DNA from: Amia ocellicauda
Taxonomy: Eukaryota; Chordata; Actinopteri; Amiiformes; Amiidae
Assembly: GCF_036373705.1 (NCBI RefSeq)
Contig: NC_089855.1
Location: 49,866,318 to 49,930,317, forward strand
Length of the DNA stretch: 64,000 nucleotides
Direction: 5' to 3'
The translations under genes were made by a program, and so were the position numbers. The first letter of the stretch is position 1. Every line of letters starts with the position of its first letter. This document shows positions 39,670-52,089 of this stretch, one piece after another. The notes under the pieces were generated by a model. It was not told the origin of the DNA. It ran no database searches and saw nothing but the letters and a program-made list of their open reading frames with translations.

Positions 39670-40005
39670 TTAACCCACTCTGGAAGCTAGAAGACTGGTT
39701 AGGAAAGGCACGGCTATGCTCAACAGCGGTCCTATAAAACCTCCGGTTTGATTAATCTTCTTTCTTTTTCTTTTAATAGAATACTTCTTATTAGCGATGA
39801 TCTTGATAACCGCTTTTTGTTTTTTGAGTTTAGAATGTTGAGAAGGGGTTAGGGGTATATTACCGCGTAAGATGTTAAAAGCTATTTCACACAGGGTCTC
39901 GATCAAATCCGAGGGGGCCCCTGCCAGCACAGCTTTCCTATGGCGCGGGCTCCCCTCAAATAACATTTGCAAAAGCGGCAGATTTCTTTTAATCCGAACA
40001 GACAT
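39670..40005 (-). CDS. small basic pX-like protein (copy 2)
   Basis: 111 codons with the same basic stretch and hydrophobic tail as the copy 1 protein. Confidence 0.62.
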   Translation of the reverse strand: MSVRIKRNLPLLQMLFEGSPRHRKAVLAGAPSDLIETLCEIAFNILRGNIPLTPSQHSKLKKQKAVIKIIANKKYSIKRKRKKINQTGGFIGPLLSIAVPFLTSLLASRVG

Positions 40006-40011
40006 TCTTAT

Positions 40012-40683
40012 TTATTTCCTTTTCTTTAGCACATACACTGCCGGCCAATCGGGCGGGCACAAACCTGTTCTGAGGCGAAAGTCTTCTGGGGTTTGTGCTT
40101 TTAAGTCCACAATCAAGTACCCGTAGGGTTTTTTGGTGGCATCCTCAAATGCCTCCAAAAAGAATTTGGTCTGGTTAGGGTACATTTGACGAGCCAAGAC
40201 GGTGACCTGTAGTTTATCTCTGGGGTTTTTAAAAAGAATTATATAATTGGCATTTAAATTAATAGTGCGGCTTTTTTTACCTTGAAAAAATAGATTTTGA
40301 ACTAAATAAATAATACTTAAATTCCTATGATGAGTGTACTTTGTGAAAGCTTTTTCCACTTCACTGTTGTCACCGGCCTGCTCCATCAGGTCATCAAGGA
40401 TCACTAGATTAGTTTGTCCGGGCGGGAACAGGTCATCGTCACACAACGAGGCGGGGAGACCTTGCACAAATTTCAGATTATTTTTTTTTGATGCCAAATC
40501 ATCGTAGAGAGGTTGCCAGCAAGAGTAACACCACACTATGTTGTCAAGAGCTTGGGACACGGTTGCGTCCACATCTTCTATGATGTTCTTTATAAGATAG
40601 CTCTTACCCGAATTGGAGGGACCGGCTATAATACAGGAGAAAGGGTGTTGAAGTCTGTTATCAAAACCACTGCTAATATCCAT
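40012..40683 (-). CDS. ATP: packaging ATPase (copy 2)
   Basis: 223 codons with Walker A GPSNSGKS and Walker B LVILDD. Confidence 0.92.
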   Translation of the reverse strand: MDISSGFDNRLQHPFSCIIAGPSNSGKSYLIKNIIEDVDATVSQALDNIVWCYSCWQPLYDDLASKKNNLKFVQGLPASLCDDDLFPPGQTNLVILDDLMEQAGDNSEVEKAFTKYTHHRNLSIIYLVQNLFFQGKKSRTINLNANYIILFKNPRDKLQVTVLARQMYPNQTKFFLEAFEDATKKPYGYLIVDLKAQTPEDFRLRTGLCPPDWPAVYVLKKRK

Positions 40684-43600
40684 AAGGCAGAGTGGTATAA
40701 TCAGTCTTCAACACTCTTTTATTGTACACCACCCTTAACCGTTTGTTTAGTGATCTATTTTCCAATGTGTACCCCTTTTTATTGTGATAGATCTGATTTC
40801 CGGCTGTAATAATCTCGCGAGGAGGCGCGTCTTTCTCGGTTACAAAACTTTGTACCAGGGTCGTCAGAGACTTGATGTTAATGAGCTTGTTGTTACAATG
40901 GTTCAGAGTGAAACCCTTAACTTTCATACAGGTCTTACCCGCAGCCGTTCTGTATGCGTAAGTCTTAGGACCCCCTGAAACAAACTCCACTATGTGGTCC
41001 TGAGGATCTAGCTCGCTCGTTAACTCCCCAAGGTAGTCCCCGAGGGGAGGGACCCAATCCCCTGGCCTGGTGACAAAGATTACAGAGTCAGTATCATGAT
41101 AGAGCGTGCGTTCCTGCAGCTGATCCATTAAGTTGTACAGTTCAAGCCGGGCGTAAGCCGTGGTAAAAACCGCTATGAAAACATTAACGTTTCCCTGTTT
41201 GGTGGGGAAATCTTTAGGGGCCCTCCACTGGACCTGTGCCACGTGGTCATTTAAGAATTGAAAGTGTGATACTGCATGTTGTTTGGAAAAGATAAATTCT
41301 ATAAACTGTTCAGGGGTTTTAATCAAGGTTGTGTTTAGACGGTTATTTCTTTCCCCAAACTTACCCCACAGACTGTTTAAAATCAGTTTGGACATTTGTC
41401 TCTTGGCGGGGTTTACAGTTATGTTCCCCGGCTCTAGACGGATCCCTTCCTTTTCAAAATATTGCTGAACGTACCGCTCTTTGGCAGCGGAGTCAACACA
41501 CCATGAGGGATAGCCCGATGCCTCCTGTTTCCCTTTCAGATGGGTCATAATGTACTCAGCAAAAAGAGTATCAGATTTTTCAGAAAAATGCCAAACCTCA
41601 TACACCTTACCGACTCTGTAACCTTTCTCCACCGCCTTGTCAAGCTCAATGCTACACCAGACACCCGTCAGCGCTCTCTCGTCATCACTGTGCAGACAAG
41701 AGGTATTTTGATTTTCAGTTTCCACACACGTTCTACACAGAGGGAACATCAATTTTCCCGAACACCTGTAAGGCAACACGGGTAGGAACAGCTCACGAGG
41801 AGGGTACATGGTGACTTTGATCAAACCAAAGTACTGTCCGATTTCGAGAAAGTCACGATAAACAATGGTTGGATGCCCCACCGGGTACATTTTGGTCTTG
41901 TTGACATAAGGGTACAGACTGGTGAAATCATAGTAATCTACTCTCTCACCCTCCTTTACCTCATAATGTAAACAGAGGGCGTTGGTACGACCCCCAAATA
42001 ACGCATCCCTGGGCTCTAGACGTTCAGGAAAGTCCAAGGTTTCCATAAACCGTTGTACCTCCACATCCTGTTGCTTCAGGGTCGTCCACGCGTGTTCCCA
42101 AATCACCAGTACATTCAAACCATAGGTGTTTTTTAAAGTTTCAATTCGTTCCTGGAAATCATAGTACATATCACCGCAGAGTTTTTGTGTTACGGGGTTA
42201 AAGGTGTTTGGGTCGAAGCACTGAGGACAGCCATGGTAAATACAACCAGCAAACTCATAAGCGGTACGCCGCCCGGACACGTCGCTAAAACCGTCTAAGT
42301 AGTAAGGACCCATTTTGACTTCCCCTTGATTTAAAGCATGTCTGATGAAGATGTTATCCCGGGCACTCAGATATTCCAGCCACTGTATGGAGACAGTCGA
42401 AAAGTTCTTTTGTCTAGCACGATAGTTGTCAGAAGTGGTGTCCGCTATAGTGTTTTTCTGCAAGAAATTGGATCGATACATTTTCATGCAGAGAGACGCT
42501 ATGGTCACACTTTGCAAAGGGTCGAGACCCGACGTGTTGATAACCTCGGTGCGGAAACGCAAACAGGCTTCTTTAAGGATCTCCACATCATTTTTACAAT
42601 AAGCGGCCATCTCTTCTCGGAAATCAAAAACACCCCCCTTAACCGTATTGTACCATTTAAAGAATTCCTCCCTCTCATGAGACATCATAGTATCAACCCC
42701 ATAATAAGAGGCGGGCGGGTAGGACCCTCGATAATTTTGAGTGTCCTTAGTATTAAAAAAATGGCAGAACCAACCTTTCTTCTGAGCCTCAAAACCCAGA
42801 GCTTTAGGCAAAGCGCTCAATTTCATGGGGAGGAAATTTAACGAGTCTATGTAACGTTGGTTGAAAGCCTCGTTGGTGAAACACATGATCTTGCTACCCT
42901 GAGCTATTATTTTTGGGGTCACCCCATTTTCCACCAGATACTTCATCAATATGTAAGAATCATAACCCTTAGCATTGTGGGCAATAAATGTGTAATTGAG
43001 GTATTTTGGACCGCGATACCGCGTAAAGAAATCCCTGACACAACTCTCACCGCTAGCTGACCACTCACAATCCAACATGTCAATACAGTGTATATAATTA
43101 GCAACATGGACCCCGTTTTCTTGCCGGCATTCAAAATCAAAAAAGACATACCGGTTGTGCGGCGGCTCCTTTTTAACCGGCTGAATAAAGCACTGGTGTT
43201 CAGACCCCGGGGTTAAATCCGCATTACAGATCCTACATCTCGGTTCCAGACATTTGTGTGGTTTAACCTCATGAAAACGGTACTGGAGGCAACACTGCGG
43301 GCAATATTTAGTTTGATCACAATAACTCCGTTTTTTAACCCCCTCAGCAGCGGCCCTCTGCACCTTATGTTCGGAAAAACAGAACGCGGAGAGACAAATC
43401 CTTAAGCAATCTTTACATCGGATGGTAGGGGCCAAACCCTTACGACATTGCGGATTGAAACAGACGTTACAGTAACCGTCACAGCGGTGCTTAAGCTTAT
43501 CATTGAAGGCCTTATAACACCAATGACAAACATACGAACAACCCAAAAAAGCCGTCAAACTCTTTATTCCAAAGTAATGACTATCACTTAGGAAGAGAAA

Positions 43601-44710
43601 CAGTGTCTGTGTATGGGTTTCAGGATGTGTCTGAAATTTCACAAATACTTCCTTTACCTCACAACGGTACCACACAACAATTTTTAAAGACAACAACTCC
43701 TCAAACATGGCAATGTCTGAAAAGGCAACCATCTGTTGAGAGTTTAAGCCGGCCCTCTGATGAAGCATTAAAGCCTCTTGCATAGCTTGGGGTTCAGGCA
43801 TGTCGGGGGTGAGTAGTTTTATTAAACTGTAAGCAAAACAGAGCTTATTGTCCCCATTGGAACTCACCACTAATTGCCTGAGCTTGTTCCTAATTATGTC
43901 GTTCTTCAAGCATTTCGACAGTCTTCTAAGCGCCCCACCCTCAGGGTTAGGAACCACATTCATTACCAGAGACAGACTTTCATCAGCTAAGATGGATGCG
44001 TTACTTTGCAATAACGCTTCGATTTTAGCCAGAAATTCATCAACATCTAAATTATCTCCACTCAGCATTACAGATAGGTTGCTAAACAAATCATCCCCTC
44101 TGAGTTCTAACTGTACAACATCTCGAGGTCTGACCCTTTCAGCAACCTGTTCAAGCATGTTTTGCAAGGCCTCGTGTATGTTGACAAATATTTCTGCATA
44201 ATTGTCACAATTTAAAAGTTCTGCAAAATTAAAACGCTGAATCATTTCAAAATTGTTATAGGCCGGTCTATCTATAATCACGGGATCACTGGTACTTTTG
44301 GACACATCATCATTTTGAACAAAGCCTTCAACCCCTACATTCTCACAGAGCATGTTATCCACAGCCTTATCAGTCTCAGAACCCTCCACATTCCGAACAC
44401 CCCCACCGCTGACATCTACAAAACCCCCTTTTTGAGGAGGCTCATTTAAAGCCTGTAAAAGTCCTTCAAAGATATCCACCCGGTTAATGTCAAGACCCTC
44501 CTCTATAGTGACGGCTGCTTCTGCCGCCGTACTGTGTTCTAATTGTCTCAAATCATTTATAATAGGGGCAGAATTTGGTCGGGGTAGCGTCTCCAAAGCC
44601 TCCACCATTTCAAACAAATCGGGGTGAACTAGGGGTTGAACCTCTATAAGCGCTACCGTTGGGAGGTGGTTATTTAGATCATTGACCATCTGTAACAGGT
44701 CGGGGTTCAC
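40673..44710 (-). CDS. POLB: protein-primed DNA polymerase B (copy 2)
   Basis: Open frame of 1345 codons with the same exonuclease and polymerase motifs as copy 1; first ATG at 44689. Confidence 0.94.
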   Translation of the reverse strand: MNPDLLQMVNDLNNHLPTVALIEVQPLVHPDLFEMVEALETLPRPNSAPIINDLRQLEHSTAAEAAVTIEEGLDINRVDIFEGLLQALNEPPQKGGFVDVSGGGVRNVEGSETDKAVDNMLCENVGVEGFVQNDDVSKSTSDPVIIDRPAYNNFEMIQRFNFAELLNCDNYAEIFVNIHEALQNMLEQVAERVRPRDVVQLELRGDDLFSNLSVMLSGDNLDVDEFLAKIEALLQSNASILADESLSLVMNVVPNPEGGALRRLSKCLKNDIIRNKLRQLVVSSNGDNKLCFAYSLIKLLTPDMPEPQAMQEALMLHQRAGLNSQQMVAFSDIAMFEELLSLKIVVWYRCEVKEVFVKFQTHPETHTQTLFLFLSDSHYFGIKSLTAFLGCSYVCHWCYKAFNDKLKHRCDGYCNVCFNPQCRKGLAPTIRCKDCLRICLSAFCFSEHKVQRAAAEGVKKRSYCDQTKYCPQCCLQYRFHEVKPHKCLEPRCRICNADLTPGSEHQCFIQPVKKEPPHNRYVFFDFECRQENGVHVANYIHCIDMLDCEWSASGESCVRDFFTRYRGPKYLNYTFIAHNAKGYDSYILMKYLVENGVTPKIIAQGSKIMCFTNEAFNQRYIDSLNFLPMKLSALPKALGFEAQKKGWFCHFFNTKDTQNYRGSYPPASYYGVDTMMSHEREEFFKWYNTVKGGVFDFREEMAAYCKNDVEILKEACLRFRTEVINTSGLDPLQSVTIASLCMKMYRSNFLQKNTIADTTSDNYRARQKNFSTVSIQWLEYLSARDNIFIRHALNQGEVKMGPYYLDGFSDVSGRRTAYEFAGCIYHGCPQCFDPNTFNPVTQKLCGDMYYDFQERIETLKNTYGLNVLVIWEHAWTTLKQQDVEVQRFMETLDFPERLEPRDALFGGRTNALCLHYEVKEGERVDYYDFTSLYPYVNKTKMYPVGHPTIVYRDFLEIGQYFGLIKVTMYPPRELFLPVLPYRCSGKLMFPLCRTCVETENQNTSCLHSDDERALTGVWCSIELDKAVEKGYRVGKVYEVWHFSEKSDTLFAEYIMTHLKGKQEASGYPSWCVDSAAKERYVQQYFEKEGIRLEPGNITVNPAKRQMSKLILNSLWGKFGERNNRLNTTLIKTPEQFIEFIFSKQHAVSHFQFLNDHVAQVQWRAPKDFPTKQGNVNVFIAVFTTAYARLELYNLMDQLQERTLYHDTDSVIFVTRPGDWVPPLGDYLGELTSELDPQDHIVEFVSGGPKTYAYRTAAGKTCMKVKGFTLNHCNNKLINIKSLTTLVQSFVTEKDAPPREIITAGNQIYHNKKGYTLENRSLNKRLRVVYNKRVLKTDYTTLPYGY

Positions 44711-44910
44711 GGTAAGTCTGGTAATTCACATTCTATCGGTGGTGATTGGGGGTTATTTAAATCATTTATCATTTGTAATAGTTCCTGGTTCATTGGGACA
44801 TCAGAGGAGTTCACAACAGGGCCGAGGGTGTTCTCTCGGGAAGGTCTTTTTGGGGCCCTAACTTGTTCATAATCCTTTAGTTTGTGAGTTCTTTTACCAA
44901 GTCCGGACAT
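44707..44910 (-). CDS. small ORF beside POLB (copy 2)
   Basis: 67 codons, same as 18442-18645. Confidence 0.42.
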   Translation of the reverse strand: MSGLGKRTHKLKDYEQVRAPKRPSRENTLGPVVNSSDVPMNQELLQMINDLNNPQSPPIECELPDLP

Positions 44911-44973
44911 TTTTTTTATTTTTTATTTTTCCAACAACCCACAATAGTAAGGCGTTTTGTATCTATTAAAACA

Positions 44974-47009
44974 TTAAATACGGTACAATTCGTTAGTAAG
45001 GGTATTAATAAGGGTGTTTTGGCTCTCTATCACAAGGTTTTGCCCCACTAACACAAGTCTTTGATTTAGTAACAAGGTATGTAGCAACTCATGCCGACCT
45101 TCAGGAAGTAGCTCCGGGGGATGGTGTCCTGGCTCAGCTGCAAAGGATGGTCGCTCCGGTAAATCTCGGTCGAAGGAGGCAGGGAGCGAGCGTATACTCA
45201 CGGACGGAGACCAAGAAGGCCTTTGCGGTGACACCCTGGCCAATCGCGGTGTACTGTTCAGCGTTTCTGTAGCCAAGAAACGGGGCTGGGGGGACGATGT
45301 TGAAACCAGTCCGTCGTTGGGTGGTGTGTCAACCCTGACTGACGGCGACCCCTGAGGTTGTTGGTTGCCTGTATTTGTTCCGCCCGACAATGCGGCGGGC
45401 TGAATCTGGATTGTTGAATTACCCCCAGAAGGCTGTGGCCTGAGTAGATGTTGGGGGGTCTCCAAGACCACCGTGGGGGATCCTCTCGGTGATCTCTCCG
45501 GGGAAGATGTTTGATCCCACTTAGACGGGGTAATTGTCCTCAATAGCTCATCCACAGAATGACTATCCCAAGAGTCTTGGGAAGAATAAAAATATACATT
45601 ACATTTACATCTTTAAACGGCGACAGAAATCAAACTTAAAACAACATGTCCAGGACCTTCAAAACCTTTAGCTTTTTTAGACCTTTGAAAATAGGCTTAG
45701 ACATTCACTACAACGCCTTATTATTTACAGACAATATATTTATTAGGACTTGATAATAAATGTAAAACAGAGAAGCCTCTGTAAATAAACTGTTTCTTAA
45801 ATGTAATATTGTTAATAAAACACTTTTTATACACACACACACCACATTTCATTTTTAAATGAACCTTCCAAGTGTAAACGCTTCCTGATCCCGGGACTTC
45901 CTGTTTCACAAACGTTTTCACGATCTGTTTAAATATTAAATACAATGAACACCTTCAAGCCTTTTCCTACAGCCACTTTAAAACAGAAGTATAATTGCGG
46001 GAGATAAGCCAAACAACTTACTAAAACCTTTCGGACAGCTTTACTTCCTAACCAGACGGTCGGGCAATCGGTCATTTCTAAACACATGCCCCAGAAACAA
46101 GCCTAGACCTGTCCGGACTTCTAAAGATCTTTCCCAGAACCCCCAAGACCTACAGGAAATGGGCACCCCTCGCTTAAATATTAGCCCTCAACGGGCAAAC
46201 AAAACCCTTTTAAAAACATTAAAGTTTGAAAGATCTTACTTACCTCCAAAGAATAATCGTTTCTTATGTTTTTCAGCTGGTTTAGCTTTTTGCACTTCTG
46301 TGAAGGTAAGAGACATGTTTAACCTTTAACCACCCCGCTTTATAAAAAGCTTTAACCTCTTACAAGCGGCAGATATATACTCACCGCTATCAGATACAGG
46401 GGCTGACGGCCTTTCAGATTCTTGAAAGGTTACGGTTCTCGAAGGTAAAACTAAACAAGCCCTCGCTGTGGAAGGCCTTTCGTTGTCTCGAACCACGTTT
46501 CTTAATACTGTTAGAAAGGATATTTTTTTAAATTAACAAGACGGGCCTCAAACATCTTACAGAAACGTTATACAAACAAACAGGGGTTTAGTTCTTACCC
46601 GGTCGGCAGACAGCCTGTCTAGGGACAACCACTTCTCTTGGTTGATCCTCGGAGACATTAATCACAGGCCTTTCGATAGTTTCTGTGTAATTAAAGAGAC
46701 CGCCATTAATATATATTAAAACGTTTTCATAACTCTAATGAGCCGCTTCAAAACACAACCACACACCCATACATAAGAACCCTTGAGCGCAAACACAAAA
46801 ATCTTACCGTCGTTGTTCCAGATGATCTCCTCAGCGTTGGGAATTAACTCCTGTTGACTGGCTGAAAAATAATTTTACAGAACTTAAAACAGATGTTATA
46901 ACCTTATTTACAATACATGCCCACAACCCGCTCTGAGTCAATGAAAATAATCTGAAGACTTACCTAAAAACTCGTTTAAATCGAAGTCGTTGATGTTGTT
47001 TCCGGACAT
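44974..47009 (-). CDS. candidate multi-exon right-end gene (copy 2)
   Basis: Same arrangement as in copy 1: a large Ser/Pro-rich open segment at 44974 to about 45555, splice-like signals upstream, and an ATG at 47009. The splice-like signals are retained. Confidence 0.55.
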
Positions 47010-48383
47010 TGTTGATCTTTAGGCTTAAATCGAAAGGTCAGTATGAGTCTGTCGAGCTGAAGACCAGACCTTCATACTTATACTGATGGCCGGATGCCGG
47101 ATCTGCTTGTAAGGCATTGTTCTGGGCTGGCCTTTGTGCCGTCCTGTTACCAATTAACATATCAAAACCAACCAATAAAATGACCCTGCATCAATTTCAA
47201 ATAGAAACCAAGATGGCGACGATCTCTCTCCTCTCTACTCTAAACTTTTATTAGAACCTTTTGGTCTCTCAAAAAAACATTTTTAAGCATCAAGACCTAT
47301 AGTCAATAAACACTAAGAATATTTCAGGCCTTTATACGCGCTAAAAAACAACCTGAGCCAAGAAAATAACTATAAAGATCTAAAATAAGTAGCGCTTTTC
47401 CAGTGATTTTTTTTTTTTTTTAATAGCGATGCTTTGTTTGGTATTAAACAAGTCACAAACTACTCAGAACAGCGTTTATCCCCACAAAAGAGATATTTGG
47501 GTTTATTTTACAAAGCTTATAAATTATATAGTTTAAAAGTATTCTGAATGTTTTGAGACCACACGCCATGCCTACGTTTGTCTGAGCCCACCCCTGTCCC
47601 CCGTGGTGTGAGTGATTTAGCCTTGAGTGTTGTGATCTATTTAGCATTGAGTGATCAGTTGTTTTAATTTTTTAAATGATTCCTTATCATCAGGGATTGA
47701 GCCTGCTAAAATACCTTAAAAACATATCCTTATCTTAAGTCTAACTCTTATGAGCTTTAAGACCCTAGAATGTATTTAAGTAAAACGAATGAACACATTA
47801 TGTGTGAGATAAAATATAACCACAGCTTTTTTTTTTTTTTTTTTTTTTTTACAAAAACAATTAACCTATACCGACAAACACCCACACACACACACACTCT
47901 CTTTTTTTAAATTTTATTTTTAATTAAATTTGAGGGGAGAGACAGAGCCATATACATTGGGGTTAACATAAGTACCCTATGCAAAACAGGAATTGTTAGG
48001 ACCTGTGACCATTACAGACAACAGAACTTGTTGATCTTATAAAATGATTGGGCGAGAGAGAGAGATATAGAGACAGACAGAGACAGAGCCAGTGTGAATA
48101 TGATAAACGCACTATTCAAAATGGCATTGTTAAGACCTGGGACCATTACAGACAACAGAACTTGTTGATCTTATAAAATGCTTGGGCGAGAGAGACAGAG
48201 AGAGAGAGACAGACAGAGACAGAGACAGAGACAGTGTGAATATGATAAACGCACTATTCAAAATGGCATTGTTAAGACCTGGGCCCCTTACATGTATATT
48301 TAAAAAAGACCCCCAACCACTACAGGAAGAGCCGACCCATTCACACTCTACAGTTGACCAACAAGAACAACAAGAACAACCGG
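47010..48383. other. non-coding right-end region of Polinton copy 2
   Basis: About 1.4 kb matching 20745-22118, with the TATA box, long T run and GA-rich tandem repeat. No gene is supported. Confidence 0.6.
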
Positions 48384-48564
48384 TTATGGGTGGCCTTGTT
48401 GTTCAGGGTTTTAGGGGTGTACACTTTCTGACGGATATGACGTAGGAATAATTAAGGAAATAACTCTAAAATCACGCCCCCCAATTATGACGTAGGAATA
48501 TTAATAAGCTTAGGGCATACGTCATAACAAAATAGGCCGCGCCCAAAAAACCCTACTATCTACT
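48384..48564. repeat. right terminal inverted repeat, Polinton copy 2
   Basis: 181 bp ending CTACTATCTACT. Confidence 0.93.
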
Positions 48565-48861
48565 CCTGTATGGTGCATTTTCTCTCTCTCTATCTGTGAT
48601 TAAATCCTTACTTATATACATATGTCCATGAACGTTTCTGGTAACTCATGTAAATCACATCACACGACGGGCAGTGATCTTTTCGGTCACTTTGAAAGTT
48701 TTGCTCATGACAATCCTTTTCTATTGCGGCACGATGGCTGCCACCGATGAAGGAAAGTCGTCCGCAGTTGGCTGCAAGCTTGCCTGAAGCGCAGGAAAGG
48801 ACTTACTCGCGACGTGCCACTTAAAGACTGAAGAAGTGGGGGTCGGCCTCACCGAGAGCCC

Positions 48862-48899
48862 TGAGGATTAGCTCACGTGGTAGAGCGCTCGCTTAGCAT
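48862..48899 (+). pseudogene. tRNA-Ala(AGC) 5' half
   Basis: 38 nt ending AGCAT; same as at 22597. Confidence 0.85.
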
Positions 48900-50757
48900 T
48901 GTAGCGTTATGTTGGGTGTATTTGGATAAGAGTATTTGGGCTCTGAGCTGAAGCACTGATCTAAAGAAAACCTCTCCCCCCGAAAGTTATCAGATTCCCT
49001 AAGCTCATCAGCTTGGAAGTGGTTTGCATCAAAGTGACAGTTTTGGGGAGGATGGCACCAAGAAGAGGCCAAATAGTTTGGAATTCTGCTATGAGATGTC
49101 TGGAGAAAGGGGCCTGTAGGTGATAAAAACTCTTTGAAGTGGACGAGAGCCGAAATCCCGACATAGAGCTACGAACCCAGGCCAACCGGCATTTCCAAAA
49201 GATGGCATGGATTGACATCAGTCATAAATCAAGCCCCCCTCCAATAGGACACTGGGGGCTGAAACCGAAATCCAATCTCAAAAACTCAAGAACCAATCAC
49301 CTCTTGATCTGACAGACTATAAGGAACAGCGGACAGTCTTTCTCGCTCTCTCTCACCTGAACCAGTAACTCGCTGCCACAGCTCAACCTGTAGCTCTGTT
49401 GCCAGAACCGGAACCAGAAACCAACTAAGTCTTTGCCGGCAACAGAAGAGTTAAACTGGGAGAAGGAGATTGAGCCGTACGAAGAATTCTTTTAAAGGAC
49501 TTTATTAAATAAAGAACTTTACAGACTGCGCTGCCCACCTGTGCCCACCTGATCAGTGGAGTTTTACAGCTGGACAATTGACTAAGTCGACTGTATACGA
49601 AAGTGTCAGTCATTTAAATAGCTATTTGAGTCTTAAGAAACTTGACCCTTGGAACAAACACGGCCCTGCTTTCCTCAAAGACTTTGTCTTCAAATAAGTA
49701 CGGTGAGAGACCCTGCTTGCCAAGAAGATTTTGTGCACAACCTTGGAGCCTTCAAACCAGTGGAAAATCTGTTTGGAAACGACTCTACTTTCGCGAAACC
49801 CCAACTTCCAGGTGTATCGACTGAGTGGAAGTTCTTGGACAAAGCCGAACCGGACTGCCTTTGTTCCAAACCACACGGACCTCATGCCGTGTGCTGTTAT
49901 CTGAGCCCGAAGCCAGAGAGGCCTCTCTGCGACGAAGTTCAGATAAGTTTAACAGTTTGGAGTTCATGATTCATGACATTTGAGAAATCAATTAGAAATG
50001 TTAATCTGTGATTCATAACTCTAGAATGTGTAATATCATTTAGTTTTCTGAAATATAAATGTGTGTTGCATTAAACTGTTTTGTTGATAATTTTAGAAAT
50101 AAAATCTGTCAACGCCGAGAAATATCTTCTCATTCCTGTTTAACTGTTTAGTCTGAAATTGACACAAGTTAATAGACATTAGATTATTGGTGGCCCTGCC
50201 TATCCTTAACCATTGAATAATAATCAGTTAAGGGAAATTGTGGTAACAAGTAATGATAGGATCTTTCTCGGCACCTAAACGTGAATGAGACTGATATATA
50301 TATAACGAGAAGTTACCTGACATAAATACTAACCTGCGTAGTTATTTAATGTCTGACTAATAATACTAACGAGAGACTCACCTTCGTCTTACTAACCGGT
50401 ATTGTAGTCAATGTGTTTATAACCTTTTTTGTTTAACGATTTGTGTTATCATATGTGATCCCACGGTCTTTGATTTGGTCACGGAAGTGATTTGTCTTCG
50501 ATTTGGTCACGGAAGTGATTTGTCTTCGATTTGATGATCTAGAGTTTAATTGTAATTAGTTTTTCCCTTTTGTATAATTAGTGTAGTGCTACATTTAGTC
50601 TTTGTTTTGAATACATTTGACAATTTATATCTTTGGAATTGGTGTCTGCGTCCAATTATTACAGAAATTGAGTTCTACAAGATTCCAGGATTCGTGATAA
50701 GGTGATACTATAAATTCACTTCTTTAATTGAAATGTATAAGTGTACCTTACGCTACA
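48900..50757 (+). mobile_element. solo-LTR-like insertion inside tRNA-Ala
   Basis: 1858 bp, about 28 bp longer than the other copies because of one tandem duplication near 50472. Confidence 0.55.
50472..50527. repeat. 28-bp tandem duplication unique to unit 5
   Basis: The 28-bp segment starting GATTTGGTCACGG occurs twice in a row (50472 and 50500). Other units have it once. Confidence 0.9.
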
Positions 50758-50796
50758 GCATGCGAGAGGCGGCGGGATCGATGCCCGCATTCTCCA
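50758..50796 (+). pseudogene. tRNA-Ala(AGC) 3' half
   Basis: 39 nt; AGGCGGCGGG in place of AGGCAGCGGG, otherwise as in other units. Confidence 0.83.
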
Positions 50797-51810
50797 AGGC
50801 CTCAGGTGCTCGTGCCCCGGTTTCGGGGGAGAGTCGCTCACTTTTCTTGCCGCAGACACAGGCGCAAGGCATTGCCTGTTTGCCGTAAGGTTATCAGACA
50901 CAACGCGCCGGCGACGGCTGCAGCATTAGCACGCCGGCTGGCCCTTCCGAAGTTCCCCAAAAACGACCGAGATGCCGCTTCGACGTCGTAACCCCAGGAA
51001 CGACCGCAAAGGCACTCCAACCCTCAATCTTCCGATCCGAAGTCAGACCGAAGAGACTGTATGATGTTTTAGATTAAAGATAGTATGCAGACCGAGCAAG
51101 TTAGATTTATCGAGCTAGCAAACAGCCATTGAGGCACCTGTTCGGGACGTACCCTGTAGAAATTCCTGTCAACGATAAAAGGATCAAACGGTGGAGAAAA
51201 AGCCCGCAGGATGTTTGTCAAAACTCTGTTTGTGGACTGAATGGCTTTCCCAGATTGGCAGGGACTGTTTTTGGTATTGACTGAGGGACAGTTGTAAAAG
51301 ACAACCTCTCACCGGACCTCTGGCATACACCAAAGAAAGCCACCTCACCTCTCCCCCGGATCTCACAAAACACAATCCCCCCCGCCCCCAGGGAAGACAG
51401 ACCGCAATCGGACTCGGGCTTGCACCTTTTGATTGGATGAACGGCCGCAAACATTCTATGTAATTTTCTTTTAAAGCTTCACTCGTGCTTGTAAAAAACC
51501 GAGGTCTCACTGAAAGAATGCCCTGACGTGGTTGCTTCCAAGCTAGCTGGTTTACAAAGTTCCTTTTCGCTTTAACGATGATTTCCAAGAAGGGAAATAA
51601 TCTATCTGTAATCTGTCAACACAGGCACCTTCTTCTCCGTTAAGCCACGCGGTCACCACCAGGAAGATGAACGCACCAGGCCGACCCGGAGTTTTCGCCA
51701 ATTCGTCTCCAAGCCTCCCAAGAGGGAACATAAACAGGCCTTATTCACAGACACAGGCCCTCACGCAGGGAGACCACCGCTTCACCGCCGCTGCCCCTGC
51801 CAAGGGCCCC

Positions 51811-51882
51811 AGGTCCCATCGAGACTTGAACTCGGATCGCTGGATTCAGAGTCCAGAGTGCTAACCATTACACCATGGAACC
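51811..51882 (-). tRNA. tRNA-Gln (CTG)
   Basis: 72 nt. One base at the acceptor/T-arm junction differs (CCCATCGAG where others have CCCACCGAG), placing a mismatch in the outer T-stem pair. Otherwise complete. Confidence 0.83.
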
Positions 51883-52017
51883 AAGCCCGCTGCCCGACTC
51901 TTGCCCGTGACGAAGGTTTCTGCTCTACGCACACGTCTCGCTCTGTCGCACGGCCAAGTCCAGAGTGAGCCAAGTTGCGCCCAGAGTGCTGCGTGTGGGG
52001 GGTCACTTCGGCAGCCG

Positions 52018-52089
52018 TCCCTGGTGGTCTAGTGGTCAGGATTCGGCGCTCTCACCGCCGCGGCCCGGGTTCGATTCCCGGTCAGGGAA
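52018..52089 (+). tRNA. tRNA-Glu (CTC)
   Basis: 72 nt canonical copy in a unit without a Polinton; T4 run about 40 nt downstream. Confidence 0.93.

Larger units (their letters stand above)
32868..48564 (+). mobile_element. Polinton copy 2, broken (about one break)
   Basis: 15.7 kb, same orientation and target as copy 1. The left duplicate is CCTGTG (32862-32867) and the right is CCTGTA (48565-48570), one base different. The two 181-bp ends appear identical to each other. Gene order matches copy 1. The element is broken, with about one break visible, and shares that break with copy 3. Confidence 0.95.
29672..48899 (+). repeat. tRNA-array unit 4, split by Polinton copy 2
   Basis: Unit sequence lies at 29672-32867 and 48571-48899 (about 3525 bp together). 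The right part shares TGGTAACTCATG, GGGCAGT and GATGAAGG with the right flank of copy 1. Confidence 0.85.
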
